Assembly: GCA_014529385.2 (NCBI GenBank)
Contig: CM043958.1
Coordinates: 92,100,435 to 92,164,434 of the forward strand
Length of the DNA: 64,000 nt
Direction of reading: 5' to 3'
DNA from: Adiantum capillus-veneris
Lineage: Eukaryota > Streptophyta > Polypodiopsida > Polypodiales > Pteridaceae
Shown here one piece after another: positions 12,982-25,300 of this stretch (position 1 is the first letter of the stretch; every line of letters starts with the position of its first letter). A program made the position numbers and the translations under genes. The notes under the pieces were generated by a model. It had not been told where the DNA came from. It saw only the letters and a list, made by a program, of their open reading frames with translations, and made no database searches.

Positions 12982-13599
12982 CTATTGGGAGTTAGACGAC
13001 ACCCGCTGGCTACCCTCCTCCGGGGAGGGCGCTGCATCTACCCAGCTACGCAGGGTGAGGTTTAGATAGATGATACCTTTCGCCGTCCTCTTTCTAGAAA
13101 CGGTGGGCCATTCTGCGACGGGTCGATATGTAAGAGCCCTATTGAAGGCCTGGATAGGGACCTTGGGCGTGCCGATAAGGTTACACCACTGGCTATAGGC
13201 CGCGTACGCTGTCTTTAACGCGAGTTGGGCGGAGGCCATTTCAACAAGATGCTGATGCACCCAGGAGTGCATAGCTATATACCTCAAGGATTGCCTCCTC
13301 AAAACGTCCTCGTTGGGCAATCTAGGTGCCCATTTGAGAGCGATTTTTTCATTCATAAGCGACCTTTTGTCTTTTACCACCTCCTTTATATGGTTACAAT
13401 ACAAAAGGGGGAGGGAAGACAAGAGAGGCTCTAAGTATGAAGGCGCCGGGCCCTCCGCCAGGAGGACACTTGGAAAAGGGGCAGGTATAGGCCCACACTC
13501 CCCTTTTCCCCCGACAGGACCCTCCCCAACTGGAGTAGGGGTATGTGTATGGTAGTAGATCATAAGTGTACACTGCAAGTATATATTAAATAGTAACAT
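12982..13599 (-). CDS. Hypothetical 205-codon ORF in the organelle-like block
   Basis: The longest open frame in the block. The product is partly basic, with a C-terminal half (ALTYRPVAEWPTVSRKRTA) that is not low-complexity. I recognise no family. It could be an organelle-type ORF, or chance, since the block has few stops. The start codon is uncertain. Confidence 0.2.
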   Translation of the reverse strand: MLLFNIYLQCTLMIYYHTHTPTPVGEGPVGGKGECGPIPAPFPSVLLAEGPAPSYLEPLLSSLPLLYCNHIKEVVKDKRSLMNEKIALKWAPRLPNEDVLRRQSLRYIAMHSWVHQHLVEMASAQLALKTAYAAYSQWCNLIGTPKVPIQAFNRALTYRPVAEWPTVSRKRTAKGIIYLNLTLRSWVDAAPSPEEGSQRVSSNSQ

Positions 13600-14078
13600 G
13601 AGTCAAGAGGAGGCTATAACTATTAGGGTGAGGGCCCCACTGGTTTATCGAAAGGTTGATACGACAAGAGGAGGATGAGGAAGCTGACCGATTGGAAGAC
13701 CGAGACACCTATGAGAAACTGAGCAACAGTGAGACTTAGGGGGTTATAAGGTATGGAAAAGCTCAGTTTACCCCCACCAAACATGATTCATTTCACGATA
13801 CACCCTGAGTGGTCAGGCGCGTCGGGATAATAGTCGTCTTCACTAGCAACTTTAACGAACTCGACCTCCCAGAAAAAGAGATGCGCGGATATGATAGCAA
13901 GGCATGCCGGAAGAAGGAAGCTCCACATACCCTGAACAGCGAGCTGGCGGGTCCTTTCCCGAGTGGCAGACGCCTAGGCCTTATCTTCACCCAAAACCCA
14001 CTTATAGCACGCGACAACCGGAATGGAGGCTCATTTAAATAGCCTGATAAGGCCCTCCGGGACAGCTTGTCTGGCACA

Positions 14079-14152
14079 CATTAGATTCACTATTCTGTAA
14101 CAGATTGGTCTCATAGGTCATTTTGGCCTATTGAAGACGTTAATATAACGTT

Positions 14153-14155
<3 letters not shown>
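14079..14155 (+). mobile_element. Extreme 3' end of a family-alpha LINE
   Basis: Only about 75 bp are present: ATTAGATTCACTATTCTGTA, then the hairpin AGGTCATTTTGGCCT and GAAGACGTTAATATAAC, almost identical to the end of LINE B at 6575-6650. It is a very short 5'-truncated copy whose upstream neighbour is the organelle-like block. Confidence 0.9.

Positions 14156-14238
<83 letters not shown>
14156..14238 (+). repeat. (TC)n microsatellite
   Basis: TC tract shared by the tail of the truncated alpha LINE (left) and the 3' end of the minus-strand L1 (right), giving a tail-to-tail arrangement. Confidence 0.97.
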
Positions 14239-14243
<5 letters not shown>

Positions 14244-14375
14244 GGAAAAATCAGGGCTGTATATTACTGGGTACAATAGAATCCCCAACGGATGCCAAAA
14301 TAGCCTGTCACGTGAGGTGTACAAGCTGAATGTAAGGATGAGAGCCACTATAGTGACAACTCGACTAGTACAATC

Positions 14376-17300
14376 TCATGGTGGTCTGTGTGATGAGTGG
14401 AGGAGAAACCACTGAGGAGGCGCATAATGCCATGTAATCTGTCCACCTGTAAGTGTGAAGAAGAGTGGAGATCTTGCCCAACGCCGAAGGAAATCAAATC
14501 GACGAGCCTCGGCTGCTCTAGATGTGCCTGAGGAAGAATCCCACTGCCAGATGAGGGTGTGAATGATGTCCAGCCAAATGACAATGAGGGTATCTTGAAG
14601 GAGCTGCGGTGCCGCACTGAGAATATGAAGACAACGAGCTCTCCAAACATTCCAGAGTGCAATGCTGGTGATTACTGAGAAGATTTCATCACGTGTTTGA
14701 GGATCTCCTTGCCAAGCAATCTGTGGTAACATAGCCAAAGTCCCTCGTCTGTAACCAGTCGCGGTAAGCATAAGAGCTGGATCTGTGTCTGAGCCCTCGT
14801 AGAAAAGATGCGGTCCGAGCATCGGCATCAACCAGGAAAAAGATCCCCAAGTGAGAAATCCATGCTGAACTCCAGCTCTGCTAAGTAAAAAACCAACTGC
14901 TCGCCAAACTGCATGAGAAGACGAGCATGACCAAAGGCAATGCGCAGGTGACTCAGGTAGGCGCAAAGAACATCGAGTACATAACGGATCGTGACCCATA
15001 GAAGCTAACCAAGTCCCAACTGGAAGTCCTGCATGTGCAATCATCCAAAGGAAAAAGGAAATACGACGAGCCACATGTAAATCCCAGATGGCTGACCAAA
15101 ATTGCCGTAGATAGGCGTGTGAGAGACCTGAATGTAACTAGAAACGCATACGAGTGGGCTGCTCTGGGTGCTGTCTCATCAATGCGAATCTTCCAATTCT
15201 GACTGTATACTCAAAGAATGATACTTGTGCACCGGTAGGGTTAGAGTGAGGCCAATGCCACTCTCCTGGGTCCCAATAAAGCTGAGATAGGGCACGACCC
15301 TCCCACACCCAAAGCCTCCAAAGTGCAGCATCAACGGAAGCCAAACGGGGGTCAACACAACGACGCTTCCCGCGGGAGCCAACTACTCGTATGGCCTCCC
15401 AGCGAGCATCGGGGTAGACAAGGTGCGGAGAGGTAGTAGCATAAGTCAGTCTAGCATGCATCCCCGAAGAGTAGTCAGTATCAACTGTGAACAGCATAGT
15501 GTCGAAACGAACTAGTAAGAGAGTGCTCTGATAGAAGAGGCCTTCCCAACCACAATGTGGAGGCATCTGAACTGTACCGCGCATGACTGCGTCCCAGTGT
15601 GAAGGAACGGCGGAGCCAATCTCGAGCAGTCTGTCTGTTACCCCGCGACCAATGTCATAATGGTCTGCCACAAAATCTGCATCCAGCATACGCGTCTCAT
15701 GAAACAACCGCATAGAGGCAGCAGGTCCAGTGTCCCAAGCAGCCCAGTCAATGTGAGTCCTCTCTCCAAGCTGACGAGGTGGATTATCCGAAGAATCAAG
15801 AACTGCATCATTCCAAATGAGAGGCTGGCGCTCAATCTCCTCACGGCATGAGGGAGGGGAGCGTTTGATAGCGCGTCGCATGGATACCCAAATCTGAAGG
15901 AGCGAACGAATGAAGGGTGAGAGAGTGCTGGTGCACAAGGGGGCATCCGTGAAGAGAAAACGATACCCTGTTTGCCAAGTATGGCCATCTCTAGTTCCGA
16001 GGCGCGGAGTCACTGTGGAAAGAGCGACCTGAAGAAGCATCTTCCAAGGTTCTTGGCCGGGAAAAAGACCCCGAACAATAAGCTTGGTAAGAAGGGCGCG
16101 ACTCTGTAATTCTCGATCAATAATGCCAAGGCCTCCCTCTGATCTAGGACGAATAATCGTGGACCAGCGAACTCGAGCACGAGTATCAGTAGTCCCATCT
16201 GTGCCACTCCATAAAAAATTCCGCACGAGTCTACGTAGCTGAGCTATGACACCAGAATGTAGCATCCAACAGGAGGCCGTATACCATACTGTAGCCAGAA
16301 TGACCTGGTTGGCGACCAATGCGCGGCCAGCCAACGACAGATGACGTGAAGACCAATGACAAAGCTTCCTGCGAATAGACTGTAGCACAGGTGCAAACTG
16401 CTGCTGTGAGGAAACGTCAAATCCAACCTGGAAGCCCAAATATCTGCATGTCTGACCTGGCTGTAGCCATGTGAAACCATCAGTTACCCCCCAAGTAGGT
16501 ATGTCATCACTGCCAACCAATAACCCATAGGATTTATGCCAGTTAATGTGTGCACCACTGGCAATGCAAAAAACCTCCAGGGCTCCCCGCATGGCATCAA
16601 GAGCTGCTAACTCATAGCGCAACATCAGCATAGTGTCATCAGCAAACTCCTGATCGATAAGGTCCGGAGCTGAAGGTACTGGCATGGTCAAGCCACGAAA
16701 TGCATGACTCTGAGCACGAAGAAAGTCTGACATAGTCTCGCCCACAAACGGATACAAATATGCTGCTAAAGGGCATCCCTGACGGACAGATCGAGAGAGC
16801 TCAAAACTGCGACTGACACGACCACCAATAGTAATAGCACTGCTGGCAGTTCTGAAGAGAGCGGAAATGCCTGAGATCCATCTTGAAGGGAAACCCATCC
16901 TAGCCAATGATTCTTCGAGAAACTCCCACTCAACACGATCGTATGCTTTCTTGAAGTTAAGGATGAAAAAAGTGAGAGGTTCCGAAGATGATCTGGCCCA
17001 CTCTACTGCCTCATAAAAGGTGAAGATATTGTCCAGTATGCATCGATCCATAACAAAGCCTGTCTGAGAAGTGTGAATAATATCTGGTAAGAACGGTCGC
17101 AAGCGATGGCTGATCAGTAACGCTAATATTTTATAGACCGAAGGGAGGAGAGTAATAGGTCTCCACTGGCGAAGCTGAGTGGTGTCACCCCCTTTCGAAA
17201 TAAGAGATATGAGTCCTGAACAAAGATCTGGATGCATATAGCCTGATAAAGAGATATCTTGACAACCACGAAGCAGTGGTATATGCAATACATCCCAATA

Positions 17301-18800
17301 GGTTAAAAAGAAAGCTCTAGTGAGGCCGTCCTCTCCTGGACAGGAAGATGGATCTAAACTCTCGATAGCATCATGAAGCTCTGCAAGTGTGAATGGGGCT
17401 AACAAGATCTCTGCCATAGTGTCTGTACAACGATAGCGAGTGTGCTGCCAAATCTGCTCACGGGCAAGTAAAACCTCAGTAGTGCATACATCAGCAGTGA
17501 ACAATGCCTCAAAATAATCTACAGACATATCAAGAATAACCTCAGGATGCATATGAAGAGTTCCTTGAGCATCACGCAAAGTCCTGAGGGTGGTGCCAAG
17601 AGGGCGCTCTTTATGCGCAGTGAAGAAGTCCTTATTCATTCGATCAGCTTTAGCTATCCAATGAGATACTGAAGCATGATGAGTGAACTCAGACCTAGCC
17701 TGCTGTATGCTACGAATTTCCTGTATGAGTTCTGTCTGTCTAGCAGCGAGATAAGCATCCTGAGGCCACTCCTCAAGCAAGCGCTGTGTCGAACCAAGAG
17801 GAATGTGGAGGTCAGACTCACGTACTCTCAACTGACGATGAATACTAGCAGTTTGAGCACGGCAGTAAATACTAGACTAAGTAATGCAATGGGCAAGGAA
17901 TTCTCCAGGGGAACCACAATAAGAAGCTCCCGTGGACCACAAGTCGCGAATCTACTGCTGCAAAACTTCAGTGGTGAGAACACTGTCAGGGATGCGGCAG
18001 CCTCGTCTCTGTGCAGTGGATCTAGTGAAAGAGATAAACAATGAGCTGGGAAAATGATCTGAGAGGCTGGTCCCTCGCCAAATAGTAGTAAATCCACCTA
18101 GAGCTGCTGCCCAAGGGCCAATGTAAAAACGATCAAGGCGCTCTAATAGTCTTCCTTGTTGTCTCTGAAACCCCCACGAGTAATGAAGTGTAGCGGGGTG
18201 ACGACCGAAAGAGGGTATGTGCCAGGCATCAACACCTTGAATAGCTAGAAGAAATCGATCCCAAGCCGGCTGCTCATCTGGAGAAATGGATGATAGAACT
18301 GGGGGAGTGAGCGATCGCCAATCAGAGTCGCTCTCGACGTTGTTGAAATCGCCTCCAACAACCCAAGAGTCCACAGCAGGTAGAGCAGCAACCAAGGACG
18401 ACCAAAAAGTAGCTCTCTCCCGAGGAGTAGTGGGTGCATATACTGACATAAAGCCAATGGTAGAGTCCCGAATCCGAATAGAAACATAGACTGCTCTGCC
18501 AGCAACAAGGGTGCCATGCTGCTGAACTGATGCCAAGTATCGTGACCCCACCGAGATACATACACCGCAACTCTGTCCATGAATGCCTAGAGCAGGCTTC
18601 CAAAAAGTGTGAGCGCCCAAGGGCATGAGATTACCAAAGGGACTGGCAATCTTATGCTCCTGTACTAGTAATACATCCACAGTGCCTACTACATGAGCAT
18701 GTAAATCTCTGCGAACTAAAAGCTTGCGTGAACCTCTTACCCGAGAAGTCTGTAAACCATTAGTATTCCAAGAAACTACATGTAAATCCATAGTCTGCAT
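14376..18800 (-). pseudogene. L1 ORF2 (endonuclease, RT, zf-RVT), three in-frame TAG codons
   Basis: One continuous frame of 1,475 codons starting at ATG 18800, 23 bp after ORF1. The endonuclease domain has VVSWNTNGLQ, LLVQEHK, VVGGDFNN and SDHFP (about residues 5-270). The RT domain has FFILNFKKAYDRVEW, VRQGCPLAAYLYPF and FADDTMLML as catalytic box. The C-terminus has a zf-RVT-like block RRISFFLWMIAHAGLP followed by Cx2C...HCLWSC. The frame is interrupted only at 17952-17954, 17877-17879 and 15138-15140, and each time the codon is TAG. There are no indels, so the copy is young. Confidence 0.92.
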
Positions 18801-18823
18801 GGAAGAATTGATAAAGCATCTGA

Positions 18824-20596
18824 CTAACTGCGCATCTTCTTGGAGGCAGCTGGGCCATCCAAGGGATGAGCTTCTGGCGGGAGGAAAGCAACACGTAAGC
18901 CCTCTCTAAAATATGGCGTCTCATTGCACCAACTGCGGACCTCAGCTTGTTTACATTGCATGACCGATGCTGCAGCTTTAACACCCCAAATGCGCATAGA
19001 CATAGGAAGCACCACATCTGAGGATACATGAATAATCATAGGCAATGAATAGCAAGCATAAACATCACTCCATTCCATTGCACCAATACAGGAAGGGAAG
19101 TGTGGAGACAATACATCTGGAGCGGAAGTAGTCAACCATAAATTAAGCTGAGCCATAGTTTGTGCATGCACAAAATGCAGAACCTGATCCTCGTTCCATT
19201 CCTGAGCTGCATGGAATGGAAGGAAAAAGGAATGGGTAGGCTGAGAGCGACTGCCTATTAAAGAGGGAACACAACCTGACTTGTGATCCATAAGGTAGAG
19301 CTGCACCCGCAATGGTCCTTCTGAGTCACCGCACATTTCAGCTCGATGAGTGCCCCACGAAAGAGGGCAAGAACTTAGAAAACTGCGAGGGACATAAGTA
19401 TGGGCGGCTGAGGGAGGGGGTGGACCAAAAGGTGGAGGGGGGGGAGTAAGGGCGACAGGGAGAGGAGGAAAAGGAAGAGGGAGCAACGGTGAAGGATCCA
19501 TCTGCATGGGAATAGGAACCTCGGGAATAGGGGAAGAAGCAGGCAAGGGAACTACGACAAGTGAAGGAGGAGCTGGTAGTAGAGGTAAGTGATCCTGCGC
19601 TGAGGAAGAAGAATGGTGAGGAGAAGCTGGGGATAAGGGAGTGGCAGAAACTTGAGAGGGAGCAAGAGAGTTAACACTGGGGGTTGCTTGCGGGGTGGGT
19701 TGCTGACGAGGACGGAAGGAATGGTTACGACCTACTGTCTGCCATGCAGTCTCAGTAGGAACTGAAGCAGAGGGAGGAACATGGACGATTGAAGCTCTGG
19801 GAGCACCCTTAGGCTGCTGAGGTGCTCGAGTAGTAGTAGTAGGAGCCGGCTGTGGCTGACCACGTGACTGAGTGTGGGTGCCACGAGCTGTCTGTTGTTG
19901 TCGCCGATGGCGTGGTTGAGTGGGGCAATCGCGTGCCAAGTGTCCCATCTCATGACAACGTATACATTGTCCTGGGCGTCCAGGGCCTACCATTCGGCAA
20001 GAGTAGTCTCGATCACGCACCGCCACTGTAACTTTATCTGGCAATGTAGTATCCCCAAACACCAAGACCTGAATGCGAGGTGGACCAGATGAGAAGATGC
20101 AGGATCCTGGGACTACTGTGCCAAAATGAGCAGCAATCATCTGAAGGAGATGCTCATCAATAAAATGGAGAGGCATATTCGAGAAGGAAAGCGTCAGAGG
20201 GAATCGGGGGATAAGATGTCGACTCTCAAACTCCTCAATAGTGAACTCTGGATACCACCTTGTCAAGTATATCATTCTGCGATCAGAGAGTATCGGGGAG
20301 CGAGCCAGGAGAGCTGAGACAGTGGCGGGATCTGAAAGACGTACCATGAATATGCCTCTGCCAAGTAATGTAAGTTCCGAGACACGTCCCTGAGTAGTGC
20401 CCAGTGCAGTCTGACACCAATCACGTATAGAAGAGCGAGGTGGAGACTGTCCAATCATCCGGCCAACCAAGGTATGCTGTGCCAAGTGTTGAATTTTGGA
20501 GTCAATGCGTGTCAACAGGTCACCAGTACAATCCACGCGACAGGCAATTGGTGATGGAGCGCCGTGTGTGGCACTCAAGACCGGCAAAGCCGCCAT
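18824..20596 (-). CDS. L1 ORF1, DUF4283-like domain plus CCHC zinc knuckle
   Basis: 590 codons, intact. I chose the ATG at 20596 (MAALPVLSATHG); the frame is open a little further upstream without an ATG. Residues about 25-200 resemble the DUF4283 domain of plant LINE ORF1 proteins. A CCHC knuckle, CIRCHEMGHLARDC, lies at about 211-224. A long Pro/Ser/Thr/Gln-rich linker follows (about 225-430), then a C-terminal folded part of about 150 residues. The protein would bind LINE RNA in a ribonucleoprotein particle. It has no stops, whereas ORF2 has three. Confidence 0.88.
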   Translation of the reverse strand: MAALPVLSATHGAPSPIACRVDCTGDLLTRIDSKIQHLAQHTLVGRMIGQSPPRSSIRDWCQTALGTTQGRVSELTLLGRGIFMVRLSDPATVSALLARSPILSDRRMIYLTRWYPEFTIEEFESRHLIPRFPLTLSFSNMPLHFIDEHLLQMIAAHFGTVVPGSCIFSSGPPRIQVLVFGDTTLPDKVTVAVRDRDYSCRMVGPGRPGQCIRCHEMGHLARDCPTQPRHRRQQQTARGTHTQSRGQPQPAPTTTTRAPQQPKGAPRASIVHVPPSASVPTETAWQTVGRNHSFRPRQQPTPQATPSVNSLAPSQVSATPLSPASPHHSSSSAQDHLPLLPAPPSLVVVPLPASSPIPEVPIPMQMDPSPLLPLPFPPLPVALTPPPPPFGPPPPSAAHTYVPRSFLSSCPLSWGTHRAEMCGDSEGPLRVQLYLMDHKSGCVPSLIGSRSQPTHSFFLPFHAAQEWNEDQVLHFVHAQTMAQLNLWLTTSAPDVLSPHFPSCIGAMEWSDVYACYSLPMIIHVSSDVVLPMSMRIWGVKAAASVMQCKQAEVRSWCNETPYFREGLRVAFLPPEAHPLDGPAASKKMRS

Positions 20597-20746
20597 GAAG
20601 AATGGGCTAGACTGGTAAACGGGAAAAGCAAGACCCAAAGCGAAGCTTGAACTCTTTCACTCTCTCTCTCTCGTTCTCTCCTTCCCTTGTAAGGTTTAGA
20701 ACGATGCACACGGGAAGGGTTGAAACAGGTGGGGTTGACAGACTGT

Positions 20747-20820
20747 CAGGGTTTCAGATAATAAGGGTTTTCGGGGAATTAGGGTTTCAGGAAATTAGGG
20801 TTTGCAGAGATTAGGGTTTC
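20747..20820 (-). promoter_or_regulatory. Telo-box cluster in L1 5' region
   Basis: Read on the L1 sense strand, AAACCCTAA occurs at 20779-20787, 20795-20803 and 20811-20819, with near copies at about 20747-20756 and 20763-20771. The spacing is 16 bp. A pyrimidine patch (TCTCTCTC on the plus strand, 20660-20673) lies closer to ORF1. AAACCCTA telo-boxes are known plant promoter motifs, so this is a plausible internal promoter. It is not a telomere, since the units are not contiguous TTTAGGG. Confidence 0.55.
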
Positions 20821-21026
20821 AGGGGGGACTCAGAGGCCAATAGGCGAGGGGCTGCAGGCAGCAAGGCGCGTGCAGAAACTGTTGCAGCAAGGTTCGGGCG
20901 CAGAAACTGTTGCAGCAGCAGACTGCGTGCGCGATATGTGGCATCAGCAGAGCTCGCGCGCAGGTTTGCAGCAGCAGCTGTTCGCGCGCGCAGGCTTGCT
21001 GTTCGCAGGGTTCGTACGCAGGTGAC

Positions 21027-21175
<149 letters not shown>

Positions 21176-21262
<87 letters not shown>
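21176..21262 (+). repeat. (TC)n microsatellite
   Basis: Second TC tract after the 40-bp LINE fragment. Confidence 0.97.
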
Positions 21263-21266
<4 letters not shown>

Positions 21267-21563
21267 CTCTCTGCCCTGCTCCCCTGCTCTGCACCCGCTG
21301 CCCCTACGCTCCCGCTCCCTCCTAACCTAGCGCATAGAGAGAGAAAGAGAGGGGGTGGGGGTGGGGGGGGGGGGGGGGGGGGGGGGGTTGATTGCGTAGA
21401 GAGAGAAAGAGAGAAAAAAGGGGACACAGAGAGAGAGAGAGAGAGAGAGATGGGGAGAAAATCGCGTAGAGAGAGAAAGAGGGAAAGAAAAAAAAAGACG
21501 TAGAGAGAGATAGAAGGGCGGGAAAATCGCGTAGAGAGAGAAGGAAAAAAAATTTGTCCACGT

Positions 21564-21622
<59 letters not shown>
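21263..21622. repeat. GA-rich minisatellite with a 25-G run and (GA)n
   Basis: Purine-rich leader upstream of LINE D. A degenerate unit containing GCGTAGAGAGAGAAAGAG recurs about six times between 21330 and 21570. A run of about 25 G lies at 21363-21387. A pure (GA)n ends the block (21566-21622). It may be the 5' region of LINE D or an older inverted TC tract; there is no coding content. Confidence 0.8.
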
Positions 21623-21627
<5 letters not shown>

Positions 21628-21710
21628 CACTCTTCTTCACTCCGGTACCCCCTCTCCCTCTCCTATCGCAGCCTCTCAATCATGAGAAAGCCGAATAGCA
21701 AGATGACCCG

Positions 21711-22280
21711 GTGGAGGATGCCATCCAAAAATGCAAAGAAGAACTGAGCGAGTCCATCAGCAAGATCAACAGCCATCTCTTAGGTACTATTAACGGACTC
21801 GACGCACACGTGGTAGCACACGAAAACACGATACATACACTCGAAGATCGCGTGAAGGCCCAAGATGAGGGAATCGCACTACTCAAGAAAGAGCTTGCAG
21901 AGGTGCGATCGCAGAATGTCCTCGAAGAGGGAGAACTTCAACCCTCTATCATTGAAGAGCTTAACACGATTAAGAAACAAGTACGGGCCATCAAAGAAGG
22001 TGGGGAGCAACAAAAAGAAATGACGACATCGTGGGTGGATGTCATCACAAAGACCCAACAAAAAGCAGAAAAGGCCGAAAAACGGATTGAAATTGTCAAG
22101 AAAGGAAAAGGCAAGGAAATAACACCCACCCCCGCACCAACCATCATCAATTTGACACTACAAGAGGAGCAAAGGAGACGTGTACAGGCCTTACACGTAA
22201 GGATATGTGGCCTCAGAGACCAAGATAATGTAGATAAAGAGGTGAAAGAACTAATGACTCTGGTGGGGGTCAACGAGTAG
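21711..22280 (+). pseudogene. LINE D ORF1
   Basis: A charged coiled-coil-like N-terminal region (about residues 1-140), then QRRRVQALHVRICGLRD, the RRM-like block shared with LINE B and LINE G. It stops early at 22278-22280, after which the AWRVG motif continues out of frame. No ATG opens this frame (a TAG lies at 21696-21698), and the likely ATG at 21682 is in another frame, so the N-terminus carries an indel. Confidence 0.7.
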
Positions 22281-22301
22281 ACGCATACGAGGGCTTGGAG
22301 A

Positions 22302-25300
22302 GTGGGCACTAAGAAAAGTGGGAGCAACGGAGAAACCTCGAAGGAAAGGGCACTCATTCTCCGCTTCCCCTCCATGGAAGCGAAGAGATTTCCCACTGCG
22401 GGGGGTTTTACATGCTTTCCACAGAGACATGGAGCCAGCAGAATGGATTATGTCATGGCACAACCGAGCCTCATCTCTAGTATCCAGAATCTCACGGTTG
22501 CACCCACACCTGTTGGTGTGGCAGTGGACCATGCTCTTGTGTCGTTCACCATCTCTTTTCAGTTTAGTGTAGCACACACGCTACGGGCAGCAATCCCTAC
22601 TCGCTACACCTTCACGCGGGAGACGGACTCTTTATACATAGATGGGATCAACAGACGCCTGTGCACAGAGGAGCCAAGGCGACCTCTGGAGGAGCTTACT
22701 ACTATACTGACACAAACACTACATGATGCAGCAGCAGAGGCATACCCACATACCCAGCCTGAGCAGAGATGCCGTTCGGGGAGCATGCCCAAGAACAGTT
22801 GGTATGAAGAGGAATGCCGGGACACTAGACCTAGTCTTCAGAGGGAGGTGCTTTTGGGGGACATCACTCACAGACAGTCACAGATTGACTTCCGACGTCT
22901 AGTGCGGCGGAGGAAGAGGACATTTTTGGCTCACCTAGAGCAAGATCTATACCAGCTATTCTTGAGTCACGACTCACGTGAGGTATGGCGGCTCTTTCAT
23001 GAGCACTCCCCCCCCCTGCCATCACTTCTACAGAGGCCTGGGGCCAGTATGCATCATCTCTATACACAAATCCTGAGCAGCCCCCCCTTCCCGACCCCCC
23101 CGATCCATTCCCACACACACGTGCTTTTTTCACCGCTAAGATGGTGAGGAAGGCCATTGACAGGATGAGGATTGGGAGAGCATATGATCATGATGGCTTA
23201 GTGGCTGAGCATTTCACGCATGCTAGAGATTTACTAGCAGAGCTTCTAGCAGTTATGTTTAACCGTGCCATGTGTGAGGGCTTGCCTGATACTTGGAGCC
23301 TATCTACTATTGTACCTATCTTCAAGTCGGGAGACCCTATGGAGCCTCGGAATTATCACACTATCATGATTGGACACACATTGGCACAGTTGTACGCATC
23401 TATTCTTGAGCAGCAGCTGAGTAGATGGGCAGAGAGGGAGGGGATACGCGCAGCCGGGCAGGCAGGTTTCAGGAGGGGTTTTTCTACGCTTGACCATATC
23501 TTGACACTCAGAGCCATCATTGAGGAGGGCAGATCACGTGGGAGACGGATCTATTGTAGCTTTGTGGATTTCCGCGAAGCATTTGACACAAGTGCCCAGA
23601 GCTAGATTGATGCGCAGATTATAGCAGATGGGAGTACTCACAAAGCTTGTTTGGGGGGTCATGGCATTATACAGGTCAGTAGTAGGGCATGTACGCACCC
23701 CAGAGGGTCTATCCACACCGGTTTACTCCACTATTGGGGTGAAGCAGGGCTGCCCGCTCTCTCCTACTCTATTTGGTATGTATGTGGATGAGGTTTCTGA
23801 CTACACTAAGAGAGATGGTGATAGAGGTGCACAGCTGGCAGGGACATGGATTCCACTATTGTTAAATGCTGATGATATTGTGTTGATCTCCGACTCTCCG
23901 GAGGGGATGCAACATCACTTGGATGCTTTGCATAGGTTTGCCCAGGAAAGTGGTTTGTTCGTCAACCTTGGTAAAACCAACGTCATGGTATTTAATACCA
24001 CCCCACAGTTGATCAGGAGGTCAGCGCCAGCATTCACATACGAACAGGAGAAGGTGGAGTATACAGATGCTTACACTTACCTTGGAGTGGTTTTTAGTGG
24101 GCCAGCATTTTCATTGAGGAGGGCAACAGAGACTAGATTGACCAGAGCCCATGCAGCATTGGGTAGATTGGAAAGGATGTGTTCACAGGTTCAGTTTCAG
24201 GAGCCTTGGACGAAGCTCTGGCTCTTTGACACTTTGGTGGCTTCTACATTGCTTTATGGAGCTGAGATTTGGGAACCTTCACTGGATCATCACGGGAGGA
24301 CAGGCCGCAGTGATGGATGGGGGGACATGGAGAAGCCTCTGGTCTCTATGATCTCGTGGCGGCTTCAGTACCACGTGCTATTGTACGAGCAGAGCTAGCT
24401 GCCTCCCCACTAGTGGTTGAGGCGCTCACCAAATCTGTCTCCTTCATACACCACATGTGGGAACTTCCTAGAGACAAATATGCACGCCTTGCACTTGAGT
24501 CCTCTCGACAGTTAGCCATGCAGGGAGATATAGCATGCTGGTATGGGGAGATGACATCATGGTTTCAGGCGCATGGGTTCAGCATAGACAGATTGCCTCC
24601 TTTCCAGTACTCACTGGATGCACCCTCTCTGACTCTTACACAATCCAAGATCACCAGGCTCATTTGCCAGGACTTGACTCAGCTTGACACCAAGAGGACA
24701 TGGATACAGCCAGCACTGGAGCTGGGCACGAAGATGGCTTTCTACAGAGAGCATCTCTTCCAGCTTACGGAGGATGGTTTGGTGACGAGGCCCAGATACA
24801 TGGACACCCACTTGTCTCATGGAATACGATGTGCTATTGGCCAGATACGCACATCCTCACACCAACTGCGGATCGAGACTGGGAGATACAGCGGAGTACC
24901 AGCAGAGGCCAGGACATGCCACCTGTGTGACATCAAGCCTGAGACAGAGTTGCATTACACATGCCACTGCCCCGTCTACTACGAGATACGAGGCTGCTTC
25001 CATTGCTTGTTCTGAGAGGGCTTTGGACCATTCTCTAGAATCATGCGGTACGAGGATCAGAGATGCCTTGGTTTGTTTTTGCTCGAGCTGCACAGACACA
25101 AAGAGAGCCTGATGAGAGGAGAGGCCAGCCGGTCTCAAAGACAGATCACAGACTTTTTAGAGCTGTCACTGGACACCCAGAGGAGTTACTACCACAGCAG
25201 AGCTCCTCGCCTCACACCAGAGGCACATTGATCGACCGAGCGACTGAGCTGGGGAGATCCAGACGCCCACGACTGCGGAGGACTACACAGCATCGACGGA

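Noticed and set aside
20747-20830. Telomere-like TTAGGGTTT repeats as an interstitial telomere
   Set aside because: Units are separated by unrelated bases at 16-bp spacing and lie in an L1 5' region, so telo-box promoter motifs fit better.
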